A stretch of 64,000 nucleotides of DNA from JAILZP01 sp037444185. GTDB taxonomy: Bacteria > Bacillota > Desulfotomaculia > Desulfotomaculales > Desulfocucumaceae. Below, in pieces: positions 41,798-50,352 of this stretch; position 1 is the stretch's first letter, and each line of letters begins with the position of its first letter. A program made the position numbers and the translations under genes. Under the pieces are notes generated by a model that was not told the DNA's origin, did no database searches, and saw only the letters and a list, made by a program, of their open reading frames with translations. The stretch is taken from positions 62,001 to 126,000 of the forward strand of contig JBBIMW010000001.1 of assembly GCA_037444185.1 (NCBI GenBank), given 5' to 3'.

Positions 41798-41865
41798 GCT
41801 GCCCGTTCCTTTGCAGAAACGGAAAGGGGTGGGCTGCTTGAGGGTGACTGGCTTTTCCATGTTTT

Positions 41866-42438
41866 TCACCTCCGGGACCGGTCCGCCAATATGCCGTAGA
41901 GGAATATATCGAATACGGCGATGATTGTTTTTTCCGCGGTCAGTCCGTGCCGCAGAATGAATCCGGGGTTGACCACGTCCCGGATGGCGGCCTGGAGGGC
42001 CGCAATAAACACCTCGGGGTCAATTTCCCGGAAATGGCCCTCCCTGTTGCCCGCCATCATCATTTCAACCAATTTCCGGGACTTTTTGGCCCGGAAATTC
42101 TCAATCCGGTTCCACATATGGGGATAGTGCTTCTGTATGTCGTTCACGATGAGCGGGTTCAGCACCCTCATGTGCACGGACACCACGCGGATCAGGCTGG
42201 AGATTTTCTCCACCGGATGGTCGCAGGCAGCCAGGGCCTGGTCCACCTTCTCTTCAATCATGGAGGTGAAATCGTCGATGACCGCGCCGATCAATTCATC
42301 CTTGCTGCGGAAATAACGGTAGATGGTGCGCTTGCTGATGCCTGTCCGTTCCGACAGCTCATCCACCGTGGCCCGGTGGAAGCCCACGGTGAAGGAAAGC
42401 TCCTTGAATCCCGCCAGTATTCTTTCTTTTACCGTCAT
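41866..42438 (-). CDS. TetR/AcrR-family regulator
   Basis: 190-aa repressor type. The N-terminal helix-turn-helix (about 3-50) reads ERILAGFKELSFTVGFHRAT then LSERTGISKRTIYRYFRSKD. The C-terminal ~130 residues are a typical all-helical ligand domain. It is the last gene of an operon with a HlyD adaptor, two ABC ATPases and an ABC-2 permease, so it probably controls that exporter in response to an exported compound. ATG 42438 is the usual N-terminus; ATG 42483 with GAGAGG upstream is possible. No operator palindrome was identified. Confidence 0.88.
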   Translation of the reverse strand: MTVKERILAGFKELSFTVGFHRATVDELSERTGISKRTIYRYFRSKDELIGAVIDDFTSMIEEKVDQALAACDHPVEKISSLIRVVSVHMRVLNPLIVNDIQKHYPHMWNRIENFRAKKSRKLVEMMMAGNREGHFREIDPEVFIAALQAAIRDVVNPGFILRHGLTAEKTIIAVFDIFLYGILADRSRR

Positions 42439-42503
42439 GCTGTTCACCACCCCCCTTCCGGCTGTAAAACCTGATCCCCACATCCCCAATTCCTCTCACC
42501 GGC

Positions 42504-43619
42504 CTACGCTATCTTCTTTTTAAACCTGGCCAGGCTTACGGCCAGCATGAACAAGGAAAAGACCAGCAGGGAAACCACTTGGGGGACAAGATAGCCGAAA
42601 CCTATTCCCTTTAATACAATGCCCCTGATGATGACCAGGTAATAGGTGAGTGGCAGAAGGTTGCCGATGTACTGTATTATTTCCGGCATGGCCTCCCTGG
42701 GGAAAAGGAAGCCCGAGAGCATGATGCTGGGAAGGAGGATGAAAAAGGACATCTGGAAGGCCTGCATCTGGGTCTTGGCGATGTTGGAAATGAAGATGCC
42801 CATCCCCAGCGAGGCGGTGATGAAAAACAGGGTCAGCAGGTACAGTTCCAGAAGGCTTCCCCGGATGGGCACGCCGAATATCAGGCTTCCCACCAGAAGG
42901 GCCACCGTGATCTGGGCGTAGCCCAGGACAATGTTGGGCACTATCTTGCCGATCATCAGCTCAAGGGGTCTGATGGGGGTGACGATGAGCTGCTCCAGGG
43001 TGCCCCTTTCCCTTTCCCTGACAATGGCTATGGCGGTCATCATGACCATGGTCATGGTCACTATGATCCCCAGTATGGCCGGCACCATGAAATAGGCCGT
43101 GATGCCGTCGGGATTGTACCAGGGGCGCACCCTGACGTCGTAGGGGGGATCGCTGATATTCATGCCGGCCCTCTGGGCGATGAACTTCTGGGATTTCAGC
43201 AGCCCGATGGAGTTGGCCGTGGCGATGGCCGAGTTGGAAACCATGCTGTCGCTGGCGTCCACCAGCACCTGCACCGACGCGGTCTCAGTCCTCCTCAGCT
43301 TGACGGCGAAGTCCGGGGGAAAGATTATTCCCACCTTGGCCCTGCCGCTGTCGATGGCCTCGTTGACTTCCTGGTAGCTTCCGGCCACAAGGGTGATGTC
43401 GAAATACCCGGAGGCCCTGAAGGAGTCCAGCATGTCCCGGCTGTCGCTGGACATGGACTGGTCGAAGACCACGGTGGGGATGTGCTTGACTTCGGTCCGG
43501 ATGGCGTAGCCGAAGAGAAGCAGCTGCACCAGCGGAAGCATGAAGACCATCCCGATGGTCAGCCGGTCTCTGAACATCTGTAAAAACTCCTTGTGCAGCA
43601 TGGCCAGAAGCCTGCTCAT
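42504..43619 (-). CDS. ABC-2 type permease (YbhS/YbhR-like)
   Basis: 371-aa membrane subunit with one N-terminal helix, a large extracytoplasmic domain (about 45-175) and five further helices in the C-terminal half. The signature VRERERGTLEQLIVTPIRPLELMIGKI is that of the ABC-2 permease family. E. coli YbhFSR has two permeases, but only one gene is present here, so it probably works as a homodimer with the two ATPases encoded upstream and the HlyD-type adaptor. Likely exports drugs or lipophilic compounds. ATG 43619. Confidence 0.9.
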   Translation of the reverse strand: MSRLLAMLHKEFLQMFRDRLTIGMVFMLPLVQLLLFGYAIRTEVKHIPTVVFDQSMSSDSRDMLDSFRASGYFDITLVAGSYQEVNEAIDSGRAKVGIIFPPDFAVKLRRTETASVQVLVDASDSMVSNSAIATANSIGLLKSQKFIAQRAGMNISDPPYDVRVRPWYNPDGITAYFMVPAILGIIVTMTMVMMTAIAIVRERERGTLEQLIVTPIRPLELMIGKIVPNIVLGYAQITVALLVGSLIFGVPIRGSLLELYLLTLFFITASLGMGIFISNIAKTQMQAFQMSFFILLPSIMLSGFLFPREAMPEIIQYIGNLLPLTYYLVIIRGIVLKGIGFGYLVPQVVSLLVFSLFMLAVSLARFKKKIA

Positions 43620-43712
43620 GGCGGCGAAACCTCCTTGTCCCGGACCGGGATCCCCCCGGGCGGCGGTTTTTTGAGGGACCGTGACAATGGATACCGGCCC
43701 GGTGCGGCCGGA

Positions 43713-44630
43713 TTACCCGGAGCCCCGCCGGTTGGCCCTGGCCAGGGAAATAAACACGTCTTCCAGCGAGGGGGTAATCACTTCGGCCTTGATGCCGGTG
43801 TGGGCCTCCAGGTCCCGGATGTGCTTGCCGCTGTCCAGCAGCACGTGGACCGCGGGCCCGTGGATGGAGCATTCCCGGACGTAAGGCAGGGCCTTCAGCC
43901 GGCTTGAACTGTTGATGGCGTCCGGCAGTTCCATTTCCACCATGCATCCTTTAATTACGTTTCTTTTCAGGTTGTCCGGGGTGTCGTCGGCAATCAGCCG
44001 GCCCTCGGAGATAAAGGCTATGTTGTGGCACCTCTCGGCCTCGTCCATGAAGTGGGTGGTGACCATTACAGTGGTTCCCCCGGCGGCCAGCCCCTGGATT
44101 ATCCTGAAAAAGGCCCGGCGGCTGGTGGGGCTGACTCCGCTGGTGGGCTCGTCCAGGAACAGCACGGCCGGCCGGGAGATGATGGCGCAGCCCAGGGCAA
44201 GCCTTTGCTTCAGGCCCCCGCCCAGTTCGCCCGCCGGAACCTTTTCTCTGCCTGTGAGCAGTGCCATTTCGATCATCTCTTTTATTCTGTTTTTGCGTTC
44301 GGCCCGGGGAATGCTGTAAAGTCCGGCGTAGAATTCCAGGTTTTCGGCCACCGTGAGATCCTCGTAAAGGCTGAATTTTTGGGACATGTAGCCTATTTTG
44401 GTTTTGATCCTCTCCGGCTCCCTGGCCAGATCGTATCCCAGAACCTTTCCGGACCCCGAAGTGGGCTCCAGTATGCCGCACAGCATCCTGATGGTGGTCG
44501 ATTTTCCGGACCCGTTGGGGCCCAGGAAGCCGTATATTTCTCCCGGCCTTATGTTGATGCTGAGCCGGTCGACGGCGGTAAAGCTCCCGAACCGCCTGGT
44601 CAGCTCGCTGGTGGACACGGCGAATTCCAA
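43713..44630 (-). CDS. ABC transporter ATPase 2 (YbhF C-half-like)
   Basis: 305-aa ATPase with Walker A GPNGSGKST, Walker B VLFLDEPTSGV and the H-loop in VTTHFMDEAE. The signature is ELGGGLKQR instead of LSGGxxQR, and the D-loop reads GVSP where the first ATPase has GVDP, so one composite ATP site may be degenerate. It corresponds to the second half of fused YbhF proteins. TTG 44630 is chosen because GGAGG lies 9 nt upstream; it overlaps the end of ATPase 1 (stop at 44632) by coupling distance. Partner of the permease 93 bp downstream. Confidence 0.9.
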   Translation of the reverse strand: MEFAVSTSELTRRFGSFTAVDRLSINIRPGEIYGFLGPNGSGKSTTIRMLCGILEPTSGSGKVLGYDLAREPERIKTKIGYMSQKFSLYEDLTVAENLEFYAGLYSIPRAERKNRIKEMIEMALLTGREKVPAGELGGGLKQRLALGCAIISRPAVLFLDEPTSGVSPTSRRAFFRIIQGLAAGGTTVMVTTHFMDEAERCHNIAFISEGRLIADDTPDNLKRNVIKGCMVEMELPDAINSSSRLKALPYVRECSIHGPAVHVLLDSGKHIRDLEAHTGIKAEVITPSLEDVFISLARANRRGSG

Positions 44631-44631
44631 G

Positions 44632-45543
44632 TCAGACCGCCTCCTTTTTTTCCACCAGGGCCACAAATACATCCTCCATGGACGGCGGTATCTCTTTTAG
44701 GCGAATGATGCCGATGCCCCGGCCGGAAAGGCTTTTTTCAACGGCCCCGGCGGCTTCCCGGGCGTCCTTCACCAGCAGGTGGCACCTGTCTCCGAAGGAC
44801 TGGACGTCCAGAACCTCCTCGAGCCCGCTGATAAAAGCAATGTCTGCCGTGTCGGCTTTCAGCTCCAGTATTTTATAGCGGAAACCTCTTTTCAAGCTGA
44901 CCGGCGAGTCAGTCGCGATAATCTTCCCGTCCTCCATGAAGGAAACCCTGTGGCAGAGTTCGGCCTCGTCCATATAAGGGGTGGAGACCAGTATGGTGAC
45001 GCCCTGGCCGTTCAGGCGGTAGAGTATCTTCCAGAATTCTTTCCGGGATTCCGGGTCCACGCCGTAGGTGGGCTCATCCAGTATGATCAGTTCCGGCCCG
45101 GATAGAAGGGCGCAGGTCAGCGCCAGCTTTTGTTTCATTCCTCCCGACAGGTCGTCGGCGAAGCGGGACTTGAAGGGCGAAAGGTTTGCCATCTCCAGCA
45201 TCGCTTCGGCCCTGGCCTTGATGGTCCGGCCGTCCAGCCCGTACATCCGCCCGAAGAAGTTTATGTTCTCCATCACGGTCAGGTCTCCGTACAGACTGAA
45301 GCACTGGGGCATGTATCCCAGGTGGGATCTTCCTTTTTCCATTTCCCCCGGGGAGGCCACCGCCAGTTGAAGGGACCCTTTTGTGGGCGTCAGAATGCCG
45401 CAAAGCATGCGCATCAGGGTGGTTTTGCCGGCTCCGTCCGGCCCCACCAGCCCGTGAATCTCCCCCTTTTCCACCGCCATGGAGACATTGCGGACGGCGG
45501 TCAGCCGCCCGAACTCCTTTGTCAGCCCGACGGCTTTGATCAT
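44632..45543 (-). CDS. ABC transporter ATPase 1 (YbhF N-half-like)
   Basis: 303-aa ATPase with Walker A GPDGAGKTT, canonical signature LSGGMKQKLAL, Walker B LIILDEPTYGVDPESRKE and an H-loop at STPYMDEAE (the histidine position is proline-tyrosine, unusual). The last 80 residues resemble the C-terminal extension of drug-export ATPases, ending EIPPSMEDVFVALVE. ATG 45543 follows AGGAGAGGTG. It lies between the HlyD gene and ATPase 2, and the three together with the permease form one exporter. Confidence 0.9.
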   Translation of the reverse strand: MIKAVGLTKEFGRLTAVRNVSMAVEKGEIHGLVGPDGAGKTTLMRMLCGILTPTKGSLQLAVASPGEMEKGRSHLGYMPQCFSLYGDLTVMENINFFGRMYGLDGRTIKARAEAMLEMANLSPFKSRFADDLSGGMKQKLALTCALLSGPELIILDEPTYGVDPESRKEFWKILYRLNGQGVTILVSTPYMDEAELCHRVSFMEDGKIIATDSPVSLKRGFRYKILELKADTADIAFISGLEEVLDVQSFGDRCHLLVKDAREAAGAVEKSLSGRGIGIIRLKEIPPSMEDVFVALVEKKEAV

Positions 45544-45563
45544 GCCAGTACACCTCTCCTGCT

Positions 45564-46541
45564 TTATCGGCCGATTGTCACATCCGCCGGCATACCGGGC
45601 TTGAATAAGCCGTTTTTGCTGTCAATGCTTATCTTGACGGCGTAAACGATGTTGGTGCGCTCCTGCTTTGTCTGGATGGTTTTGGGGGTGAACTCGCCCC
45701 TAGAGGCAATCTCCGAGATGGTGCCGGCAAAAATTTCGGAGACGCCGCTCACTGTAAAGGACACCTGTTGCCCCAGCCGTATTTTGGGCAGGTCGCCGGT
45801 GGAGACGAAAATCTTTATCCAGAGGTCGTCAAGGTTGGCCACGGTGACCGCCGCCGCCCCGGCGGGGATGTACTCGCCCGGCTCGAAATTCCTGGTGACT
45901 ACGGTTCCATTGATGGGAGATACTATTTTCGTGTCTTCCAGGAGGATTTCCGAGGCCCTGAGGATGGATCCGGCCTTCTCCACCTCAATCCTGGCGGCGC
46001 TGATCTGGTCGGGCCTGCTGCCCGACTCCAGCAGGTTCAGTCTGGCCTTGGCCGATTCCAGCTGGTTCCGGGAAATTTCCAGGGAGGATGCGGCCTTGTC
46101 TAGATCGGCCTGGGACACCGCCCCGGATCTATGCAGCGCCAGGGTTCTAAAATAATCGGAGGCGGCTTTGTCGTACCCGGCCTGGGCGGTGCCGACCATT
46201 GCCCTGGCTTCATTGATTTCCTCCTCCCGGGCCCCCGAAACCAGGTCGGCCAGCTGGGCCTCGGCCTTGGAAACTCCCAGGGCGTCCCTTTCTTTTTGGG
46301 CCGCCAGGTCGCTGCGGCTTATTACCGCCACCACCTGCCCCTTGCTCACCTTGTCCCCGGCCCTTACCGTTACCGAGTCCAGCGCCCCCGGCAGCTTGGC
46401 CCCCAGGTTCACCTCGGTGGCCTCTATTGTTCCGGAAAACTGAAGGTCCCCGGGCTCGCGTTTTAAATAGTGCTGATGGGCCCAGTACGATCCTGCGGCC
46501 ACCAGTGTCAACAAGGCCAGCGCAATGATTCTTTTTTTCAT
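45564..46541 (-). CDS. HlyD-family adaptor protein (YbhG-like)
   Basis: 325-aa periplasmic-adaptor-type protein with an N-terminal membrane anchor (about 4-24), a beta-barrel/lipoyl domain split by a long coiled-coil hairpin (about 85-180, rich in Ala, Glu and Lys), and the closing lipoyl half DTKIVSPINGTVVTRNFEPGE. It would link the ABC exporter to the outer surface. In a monoderm it may simply help gather substrate. ATG 46541 has GGGGGA nearby. First gene of the operon hlyD-ABC-ABC-permease-tetR. Confidence 0.88.
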   Translation of the reverse strand: MKKRIIALALLTLVAAGSYWAHQHYLKREPGDLQFSGTIEATEVNLGAKLPGALDSVTVRAGDKVSKGQVVAVISRSDLAAQKERDALGVSKAEAQLADLVSGAREEEINEARAMVGTAQAGYDKAASDYFRTLALHRSGAVSQADLDKAASSLEISRNQLESAKARLNLLESGSRPDQISAARIEVEKAGSILRASEILLEDTKIVSPINGTVVTRNFEPGEYIPAGAAAVTVANLDDLWIKIFVSTGDLPKIRLGQQVSFTVSGVSEIFAGTISEIASRGEFTPKTIQTKQERTNIVYAVKISIDSKNGLFKPGMPADVTIGR

Positions 46542-46671
46542 GCCAATCCCCCATCGCATACTGGTCGGTTGGAATATTCAAGGTAAACTAATGATAATGC
46601 AATGGTATATCTGGTTTTATATTAGCACCGGGAACACCCGGCGACAAGATATTTTTTTGGAGACCGGCCAT

Positions 46672-46701
46672 AATAACTTAGTAACTTAGGTAACCGGTAC
46701 C
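46672..46701. repeat. 30-bp dispersed repeat (single copy)
   Basis: Identical over all 30 bases to 54554-54583; its reverse complement begins GGTACCGGTTACCTAAGTTA. It lies in the gap between hlyD and the fumarate reductase operon. Confidence 0.8.
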
Positions 46702-46712
46702 GGAAGAAAGAA

Positions 46713-46736
46713 GGAACAGGCGCTGGCAGCCTGTCC
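46713..46736 (-). terminator. Possible terminator of the frd/hdr operon
   Basis: GGAACAGGC-GCTG-GCAGCCTGTCC makes an imperfect stem (one bulge) 12 bp beyond the flavoprotein stop. The minus-strand downstream run TTCCTTCTTTCTT is T-rich. Confidence 0.5.
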
Positions 46737-46748
46737 CCTCTTTTCACT

Positions 46749-48347
46749 TCAGCCGCTTATTTTGCCCCGGTAATCGGGCAGCAGTATCGGGGCGATTTTT
46801 TGTCCCAGCCCCTTTTCTTTCAGCTCCTGGTTGAATTTCCTTGCGTGATCCAGGTTCAGTCTGCCCAGGCTGACGTTTTTTATCCTCTCGGCGGCGTTAA
46901 TGCCCGCCCGGCGCCCGAAGACTATTATGTCCAGCAGGGAGTTCCCCATCAGCCGGTTGCGGCCGTGCACCCCGCCGGACGCTTCCCCGGCCACATAGAG
47001 GTTCGGTATTTTGGTCTCCGCCTTGTCGTTAATCAGAATCCCGCCGTTCTGATAATGAAGTGTCGGGTAGATAATTATCGGCTTTTGGGCCATATTGATG
47101 CCGAAGCGGTCAAACTGCCGGTACATGGCGGGGAGTTCCCTTTTAACCGTTCCCTTGCCGTGAATTATATCGATCATGGGGGAGTCCAGCCACACTCCGA
47201 AACCGCTGGGGACGGCGATACCTTTTTTGCGATCCCGGCATTCCCGTATAATTCCCGAGGATACCACGTCCCTGGTTTCCAGCGGGTAGATGAACTGCTC
47301 CGCATCTATGTTGACCAGCTGGGCGCCGAGTCCGCGGACCTTTTCCGTCACCAGCTGGCCCACTATCTGTTCGGGGAAGGCCACCCCCGTGGGGTGAAAC
47401 TGTGTGGCGTCGAGGAAAATCAGCCGGGCCCCCGCCCGGTATGCCATAACGATGCCGTCCGCCGTGGCCCCGTAGTGGTTGGTGGTGGGTGAGCTGTTGA
47501 TATGCAGGCGGCCGGACCCCCCGGTGGCGATGATTACCGCTTTGGCCCTGGCCACCATGTACTGATTGGTTTCCAGGTTGTAGAGAACGGCGCCGGCACA
47601 CTGGCCCCGGTCGTCCAGTATCAGTTCCACCGCCGGTGAAAACTCGATTACCTCGATCCCCCTGTTGCGGGCCTCGTCCCGCAGGGTGCGCATAATTTCG
47701 GCGCCGGTGTAGTCGTGGGCGAAGTGCATGCGCTTGCGGGAAGTGCCTCCGCCGTGAATTGAATTCATAGTGCCATCGGGATGTTTGCTGAACATGCACC
47801 CCAGGCTTTCCAGCCACTGAATGCAGATGGGGGCGTCCTTTGTCAGGGCGCTGACCAGCTCCGGTATATTTATGAAACCGCCTCCGCCCATGACATCCAG
47901 ATAGTGAAGGGCCGGAGAGTCGTTTTCTTTGTCTGCGGCCTGAATGCCACCCTCGGCCATCATGGTGTTGGCGTCTCCATGGCGCAGTTTGGTGGCCAGC
48001 AGCACTCCGGCGCCGCCCTCGGCGGCCAGCAGCGCAGCCGACGTCCCGGCGCCGCCCCCGCCCAGAACCAGAACATCCACGTCATAATCTATTTTCTCCA
48101 GATCTATTTGATCCGGGTCGATTTTGGAACGGCTCTCCAGCAGGTCTACGTGCTCGTGGGGCATCCTGTCCCCCTCATTGGGGCCTATTTTTACCGGCCT
48201 CATGGCCTCAGCCATAAAATCCGGGTGATAGGACTTCAAAAGAGCGTCTTTTTCTTCAGCCGTCAGGCGGGGGAAAGTCTCATTCAGGCGTTTGTCCCTG
48301 GTTTGCTCGACTTTTTTGATCAATTCAAGCATTTCAGCTGTATACAT
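46749..48347 (-). CDS. Fumarate reductase/succinate dehydrogenase flavoprotein (TfrA/FrdA-like)
   Basis: 532-aa flavoprotein. The FAD-binding GGGGAGTSAALLAAEGGAGV lies near residue 97 (after an unusual ~90-residue N-terminal extension), with HGGGTSRKRMHFAHDYTG, HPTGV and the FAD-closing GEASGGVHGRNRLMGNSLLD. The last is the pattern of succinate dehydrogenase, fumarate reductase and thiol:fumarate reductase catalytic subunits. It is the last gene of an operon with a 2Fe-2S/4Fe-4S protein and HdrB- and HdrC-like proteins and has no membrane anchor, arguing for a soluble or thiol/ferredoxin-linked enzyme rather than a quinone-linked one. ATG 48347. Confidence 0.87.
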   Translation of the reverse strand: MYTAEMLELIKKVEQTRDKRLNETFPRLTAEEKDALLKSYHPDFMAEAMRPVKIGPNEGDRMPHEHVDLLESRSKIDPDQIDLEKIDYDVDVLVLGGGGAGTSAALLAAEGGAGVLLATKLRHGDANTMMAEGGIQAADKENDSPALHYLDVMGGGGFINIPELVSALTKDAPICIQWLESLGCMFSKHPDGTMNSIHGGGTSRKRMHFAHDYTGAEIMRTLRDEARNRGIEVIEFSPAVELILDDRGQCAGAVLYNLETNQYMVARAKAVIIATGGSGRLHINSSPTTNHYGATADGIVMAYRAGARLIFLDATQFHPTGVAFPEQIVGQLVTEKVRGLGAQLVNIDAEQFIYPLETRDVVSSGIIRECRDRKKGIAVPSGFGVWLDSPMIDIIHGKGTVKRELPAMYRQFDRFGINMAQKPIIIYPTLHYQNGGILINDKAETKIPNLYVAGEASGGVHGRNRLMGNSLLDIIVFGRRAGINAAERIKNVSLGRLNLDHARKFNQELKEKGLGQKIAPILLPDYRGKISG

Positions 48348-48390
48348 TTAAGCTGTCACCCTCCTTAATCCGTAATCCGGCGAAAGCCAG

Positions 48391-49056
48391 TCACTTTTCA
48401 ATGTCCCTGTTGTTGTACAACTGCTGCAGTTCTTCCCGGCTCATGCTCATGAGATTGTCTATCTCCCGGTCAAACTTCCCGCTCCTGATCTCCTCCACCC
48501 GGTGGGCCAGGTGCTTCGCCCGGGGCGCTATATGGCTTCCGTACAGCCTGCGGCACAAAATGGCGATATTGTACTGCACAAGCTCTGCGGGACAGCGGGA
48601 TGCGCACAGCCCGCACATAATGCAGTCGAAGGAGGAATGGGCCACCTTCTCAATATTTCCGCGCTGGGCCGCCGCCACGTAATCCATCACGTTGAGACCC
48701 TGGGGGCAAATCCTGGTGCACTGGTTGCAGCCCAGGCAGCGGGTCATTTCCGGGTAGTTCTTGAGAAGGGTGCCCAGTGCGGGGGCGGATTCCTCCAGAT
48801 TGTAAATGGCTTTGTTGGCCGGATAAAAAGGTATCTGGGTGAGGTGCATTCCGTCTTCCACCATGGTCATACAGGAAAGGCCGACTTTGAGGCGGAAATC
48901 ACCGGGTATTCTGTAAACGGTGCCGCAGGCGCCGCAAAAACCGCCCCGGCAGCCGCATCCCCGGACAAAGCTGAAACCGGCGTATTCCATGGCCTTCATA
49001 ATGGTCAAACCGGAGGGGACTTCGTATTTTTTGCCCATAACGTATATATCGGTCAT
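48391..49056 (-). CDS. Fumarate reductase iron-sulfur subunit (FrdB/TfrB N-terminal-like)
   Basis: 221-aa protein with an N-terminal 2Fe-2S ferredoxin domain (CGCRGGFCGACG and a later cysteine) and a C-terminal pair of 4Fe-4S motifs, CLGCNQCTRICP and CIMCGLCASRCP. It would pass electrons between the flavoprotein and the HdrB/HdrC-type subunits. In methanogen thiol:fumarate reductase, TfrB carries this module fused to a CCG domain; here the CCG part is a separate gene upstream, 40 bp away. ATG 49056. Length is short for a classical SdhB. Confidence 0.88.
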   Translation of the reverse strand: MTDIYVMGKKYEVPSGLTIMKAMEYAGFSFVRGCGCRGGFCGACGTVYRIPGDFRLKVGLSCMTMVEDGMHLTQIPFYPANKAIYNLEESAPALGTLLKNYPEMTRCLGCNQCTRICPQGLNVMDYVAAAQRGNIEKVAHSSFDCIMCGLCASRCPAELVQYNIAILCRRLYGSHIAPRAKHLAHRVEEIRSGKFDREIDNLMSMSREELQQLYNNRDIEK

Positions 49057-49095
49057 ACCTTTGCCTCCCTTGCGAAAATAATAGGCGCAGTCCTT

Positions 49096-49959
49096 TTAAA
49101 TATCTTCCAGTAAAACTGCCGGATCGACATAATGCTGGTCAAAGCCCAGCTTCTCCACCGGCACGCCCAGCGCCAGCCCCAGCAGCTGGGTAAAATACAG
49201 TACCGGCATTTTGACAAAGCCTCCGTCCTCCCGGGCGATACTTTCCTGCATCCAGTCCAGGTTGAACTGGCACAGGGGGCAGCTGGTGACGACGGTCCGG
49301 GCCCCCCGCTGCCTTGCCGCTTCAATTATTTCCCTTGCTTTGGCCAGGACCAGTTCTTGGGTCTTAAGCAGCTGGTAGGAGCCGCAGCACTTGGTTTTTT
49401 GGGGGAACAAAACGGGATCGAGCCCTATGGCCCGGGCCATCTCATCCATGACCGCCGGGCTTTCGGAGTCGCCGAAGGCCATTTCTTCCGCCGGCCGGGT
49501 CAGCATGCAGCCGTAATAGCAGGCCACCTTCATTCCTTTCAACTTTCCGCCGGCCTTGTCTTTCAGAGCTTCAAATCCCAGTTCATCCCTTATTATTTCA
49601 AGGGGGTGAAGTATCTTTGTTTCTCCGGCGTAATCTTCTTCCAGGTAGTCATTTAATTTTTGCCTGGTTTCCCGGTCATTTTGCATGGCGTAATTTACAC
49701 GCTTCAAAACATTAAAACAAAAGGCGCACACGGTCACCAGCCTGCCGTCCCCCTGTTTGGCGGCGTTGGCCAGTATGCGGGCCGCCCCCACCATGCCCAT
49801 ATAGTTGTCCCGGGCCAGGGGAAACACAGTGCCGCAGCAGGTCCATTCAGGCAGTTCAGTCAGTTCCAGGCCCAGGGCGGCCAACGATTCCCGGGTGGAG
49901 CTGTCCAGCCCCCTGGCCTTGGTATGCAGGGTACAGCCCGGAAAATATGGTATGCTCAT
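49096..49959 (-). CDS. HdrB-like CCG-domain protein
   Basis: 287-aa heterodisulfide-reductase-B-type protein. It has two CCG motifs: WTCCGTVF with a later VCAFC, and TKCCGSYQ with a later SCPLC. In HdrB these bind non-cubane 4Fe-4S clusters that reduce disulfides. It begins YFPGCTLHTKARG, the family's usual start. The natural disulfide partner in a bacterium is not CoM/CoB, so its electron partner could be another thiol, a quinone-like carrier or ferredoxin-linked. ATG 49959 follows GGAGGGAAAGG. It belongs to hdrC-hdrB-frdB-frdA. Confidence 0.88.
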   Translation of the reverse strand: MSIPYFPGCTLHTKARGLDSSTRESLAALGLELTELPEWTCCGTVFPLARDNYMGMVGAARILANAAKQGDGRLVTVCAFCFNVLKRVNYAMQNDRETRQKLNDYLEEDYAGETKILHPLEIIRDELGFEALKDKAGGKLKGMKVACYYGCMLTRPAEEMAFGDSESPAVMDEMARAIGLDPVLFPQKTKCCGSYQLLKTQELVLAKAREIIEAARQRGARTVVTSCPLCQFNLDWMQESIAREDGGFVKMPVLYFTQLLGLALGVPVEKLGFDQHYVDPAVLLEDI

Positions 49960-49971
49960 CCTTTCCCTCCT

Positions 49972-50352
49972 TTAAGCGCTGAGCTTGCGAAATCCGCTGG
50001 TCAAGGCCATTTGGGGGATTTCCCCGAGCAATTCCCGGGGAATGTCTTCCAGCACCAGGGCCTCTGTTCCATTGCGCAGGTTGACGACCCGCAGGGCCTC
50101 CATCACCCTGGCTATATCAATGCCCCTCGGGCACCGGGCGGTACAGGCGAGACAGGCGGTGCATTTCCAGATGGAGGGGGATTCCAGAACGCTTTCATCA
50201 CCCAGCTGCAGCATCCGCATTATCAGCCTGGGAAGCTGTTCCATCACCCGCATGCCAGTGCAGCTAGCGCTGCAGGCACCGCACTGCATGCAAAGATAGG
50301 GATTCTGTCCGGTGATTTCTTTGACCTTGAACATTAAATCATCAGTGACCAT
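49972..50352 (-). CDS. HdrC-like 4Fe-4S protein
   Basis: 126-aa ferredoxin-type protein with CMQCGACSASC and CTACLACTARCP, each binding a 4Fe-4S cluster, in a helical scaffold typical of HdrC. HdrC passes electrons to HdrB, whose gene starts 12 bp downstream. ATG 50352 is chosen because AAAGGGG lies 8 nt upstream; a longer frame from 50391 adds unconserved residues. First gene of the four-gene operon. Confidence 0.87.
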   Translation of the reverse strand: MVTDDLMFKVKEITGQNPYLCMQCGACSASCTGMRVMEQLPRLIMRMLQLGDESVLESPSIWKCTACLACTARCPRGIDIARVMEALRVVNLRNGTEALVLEDIPRELLGEIPQMALTSGFRKLSA

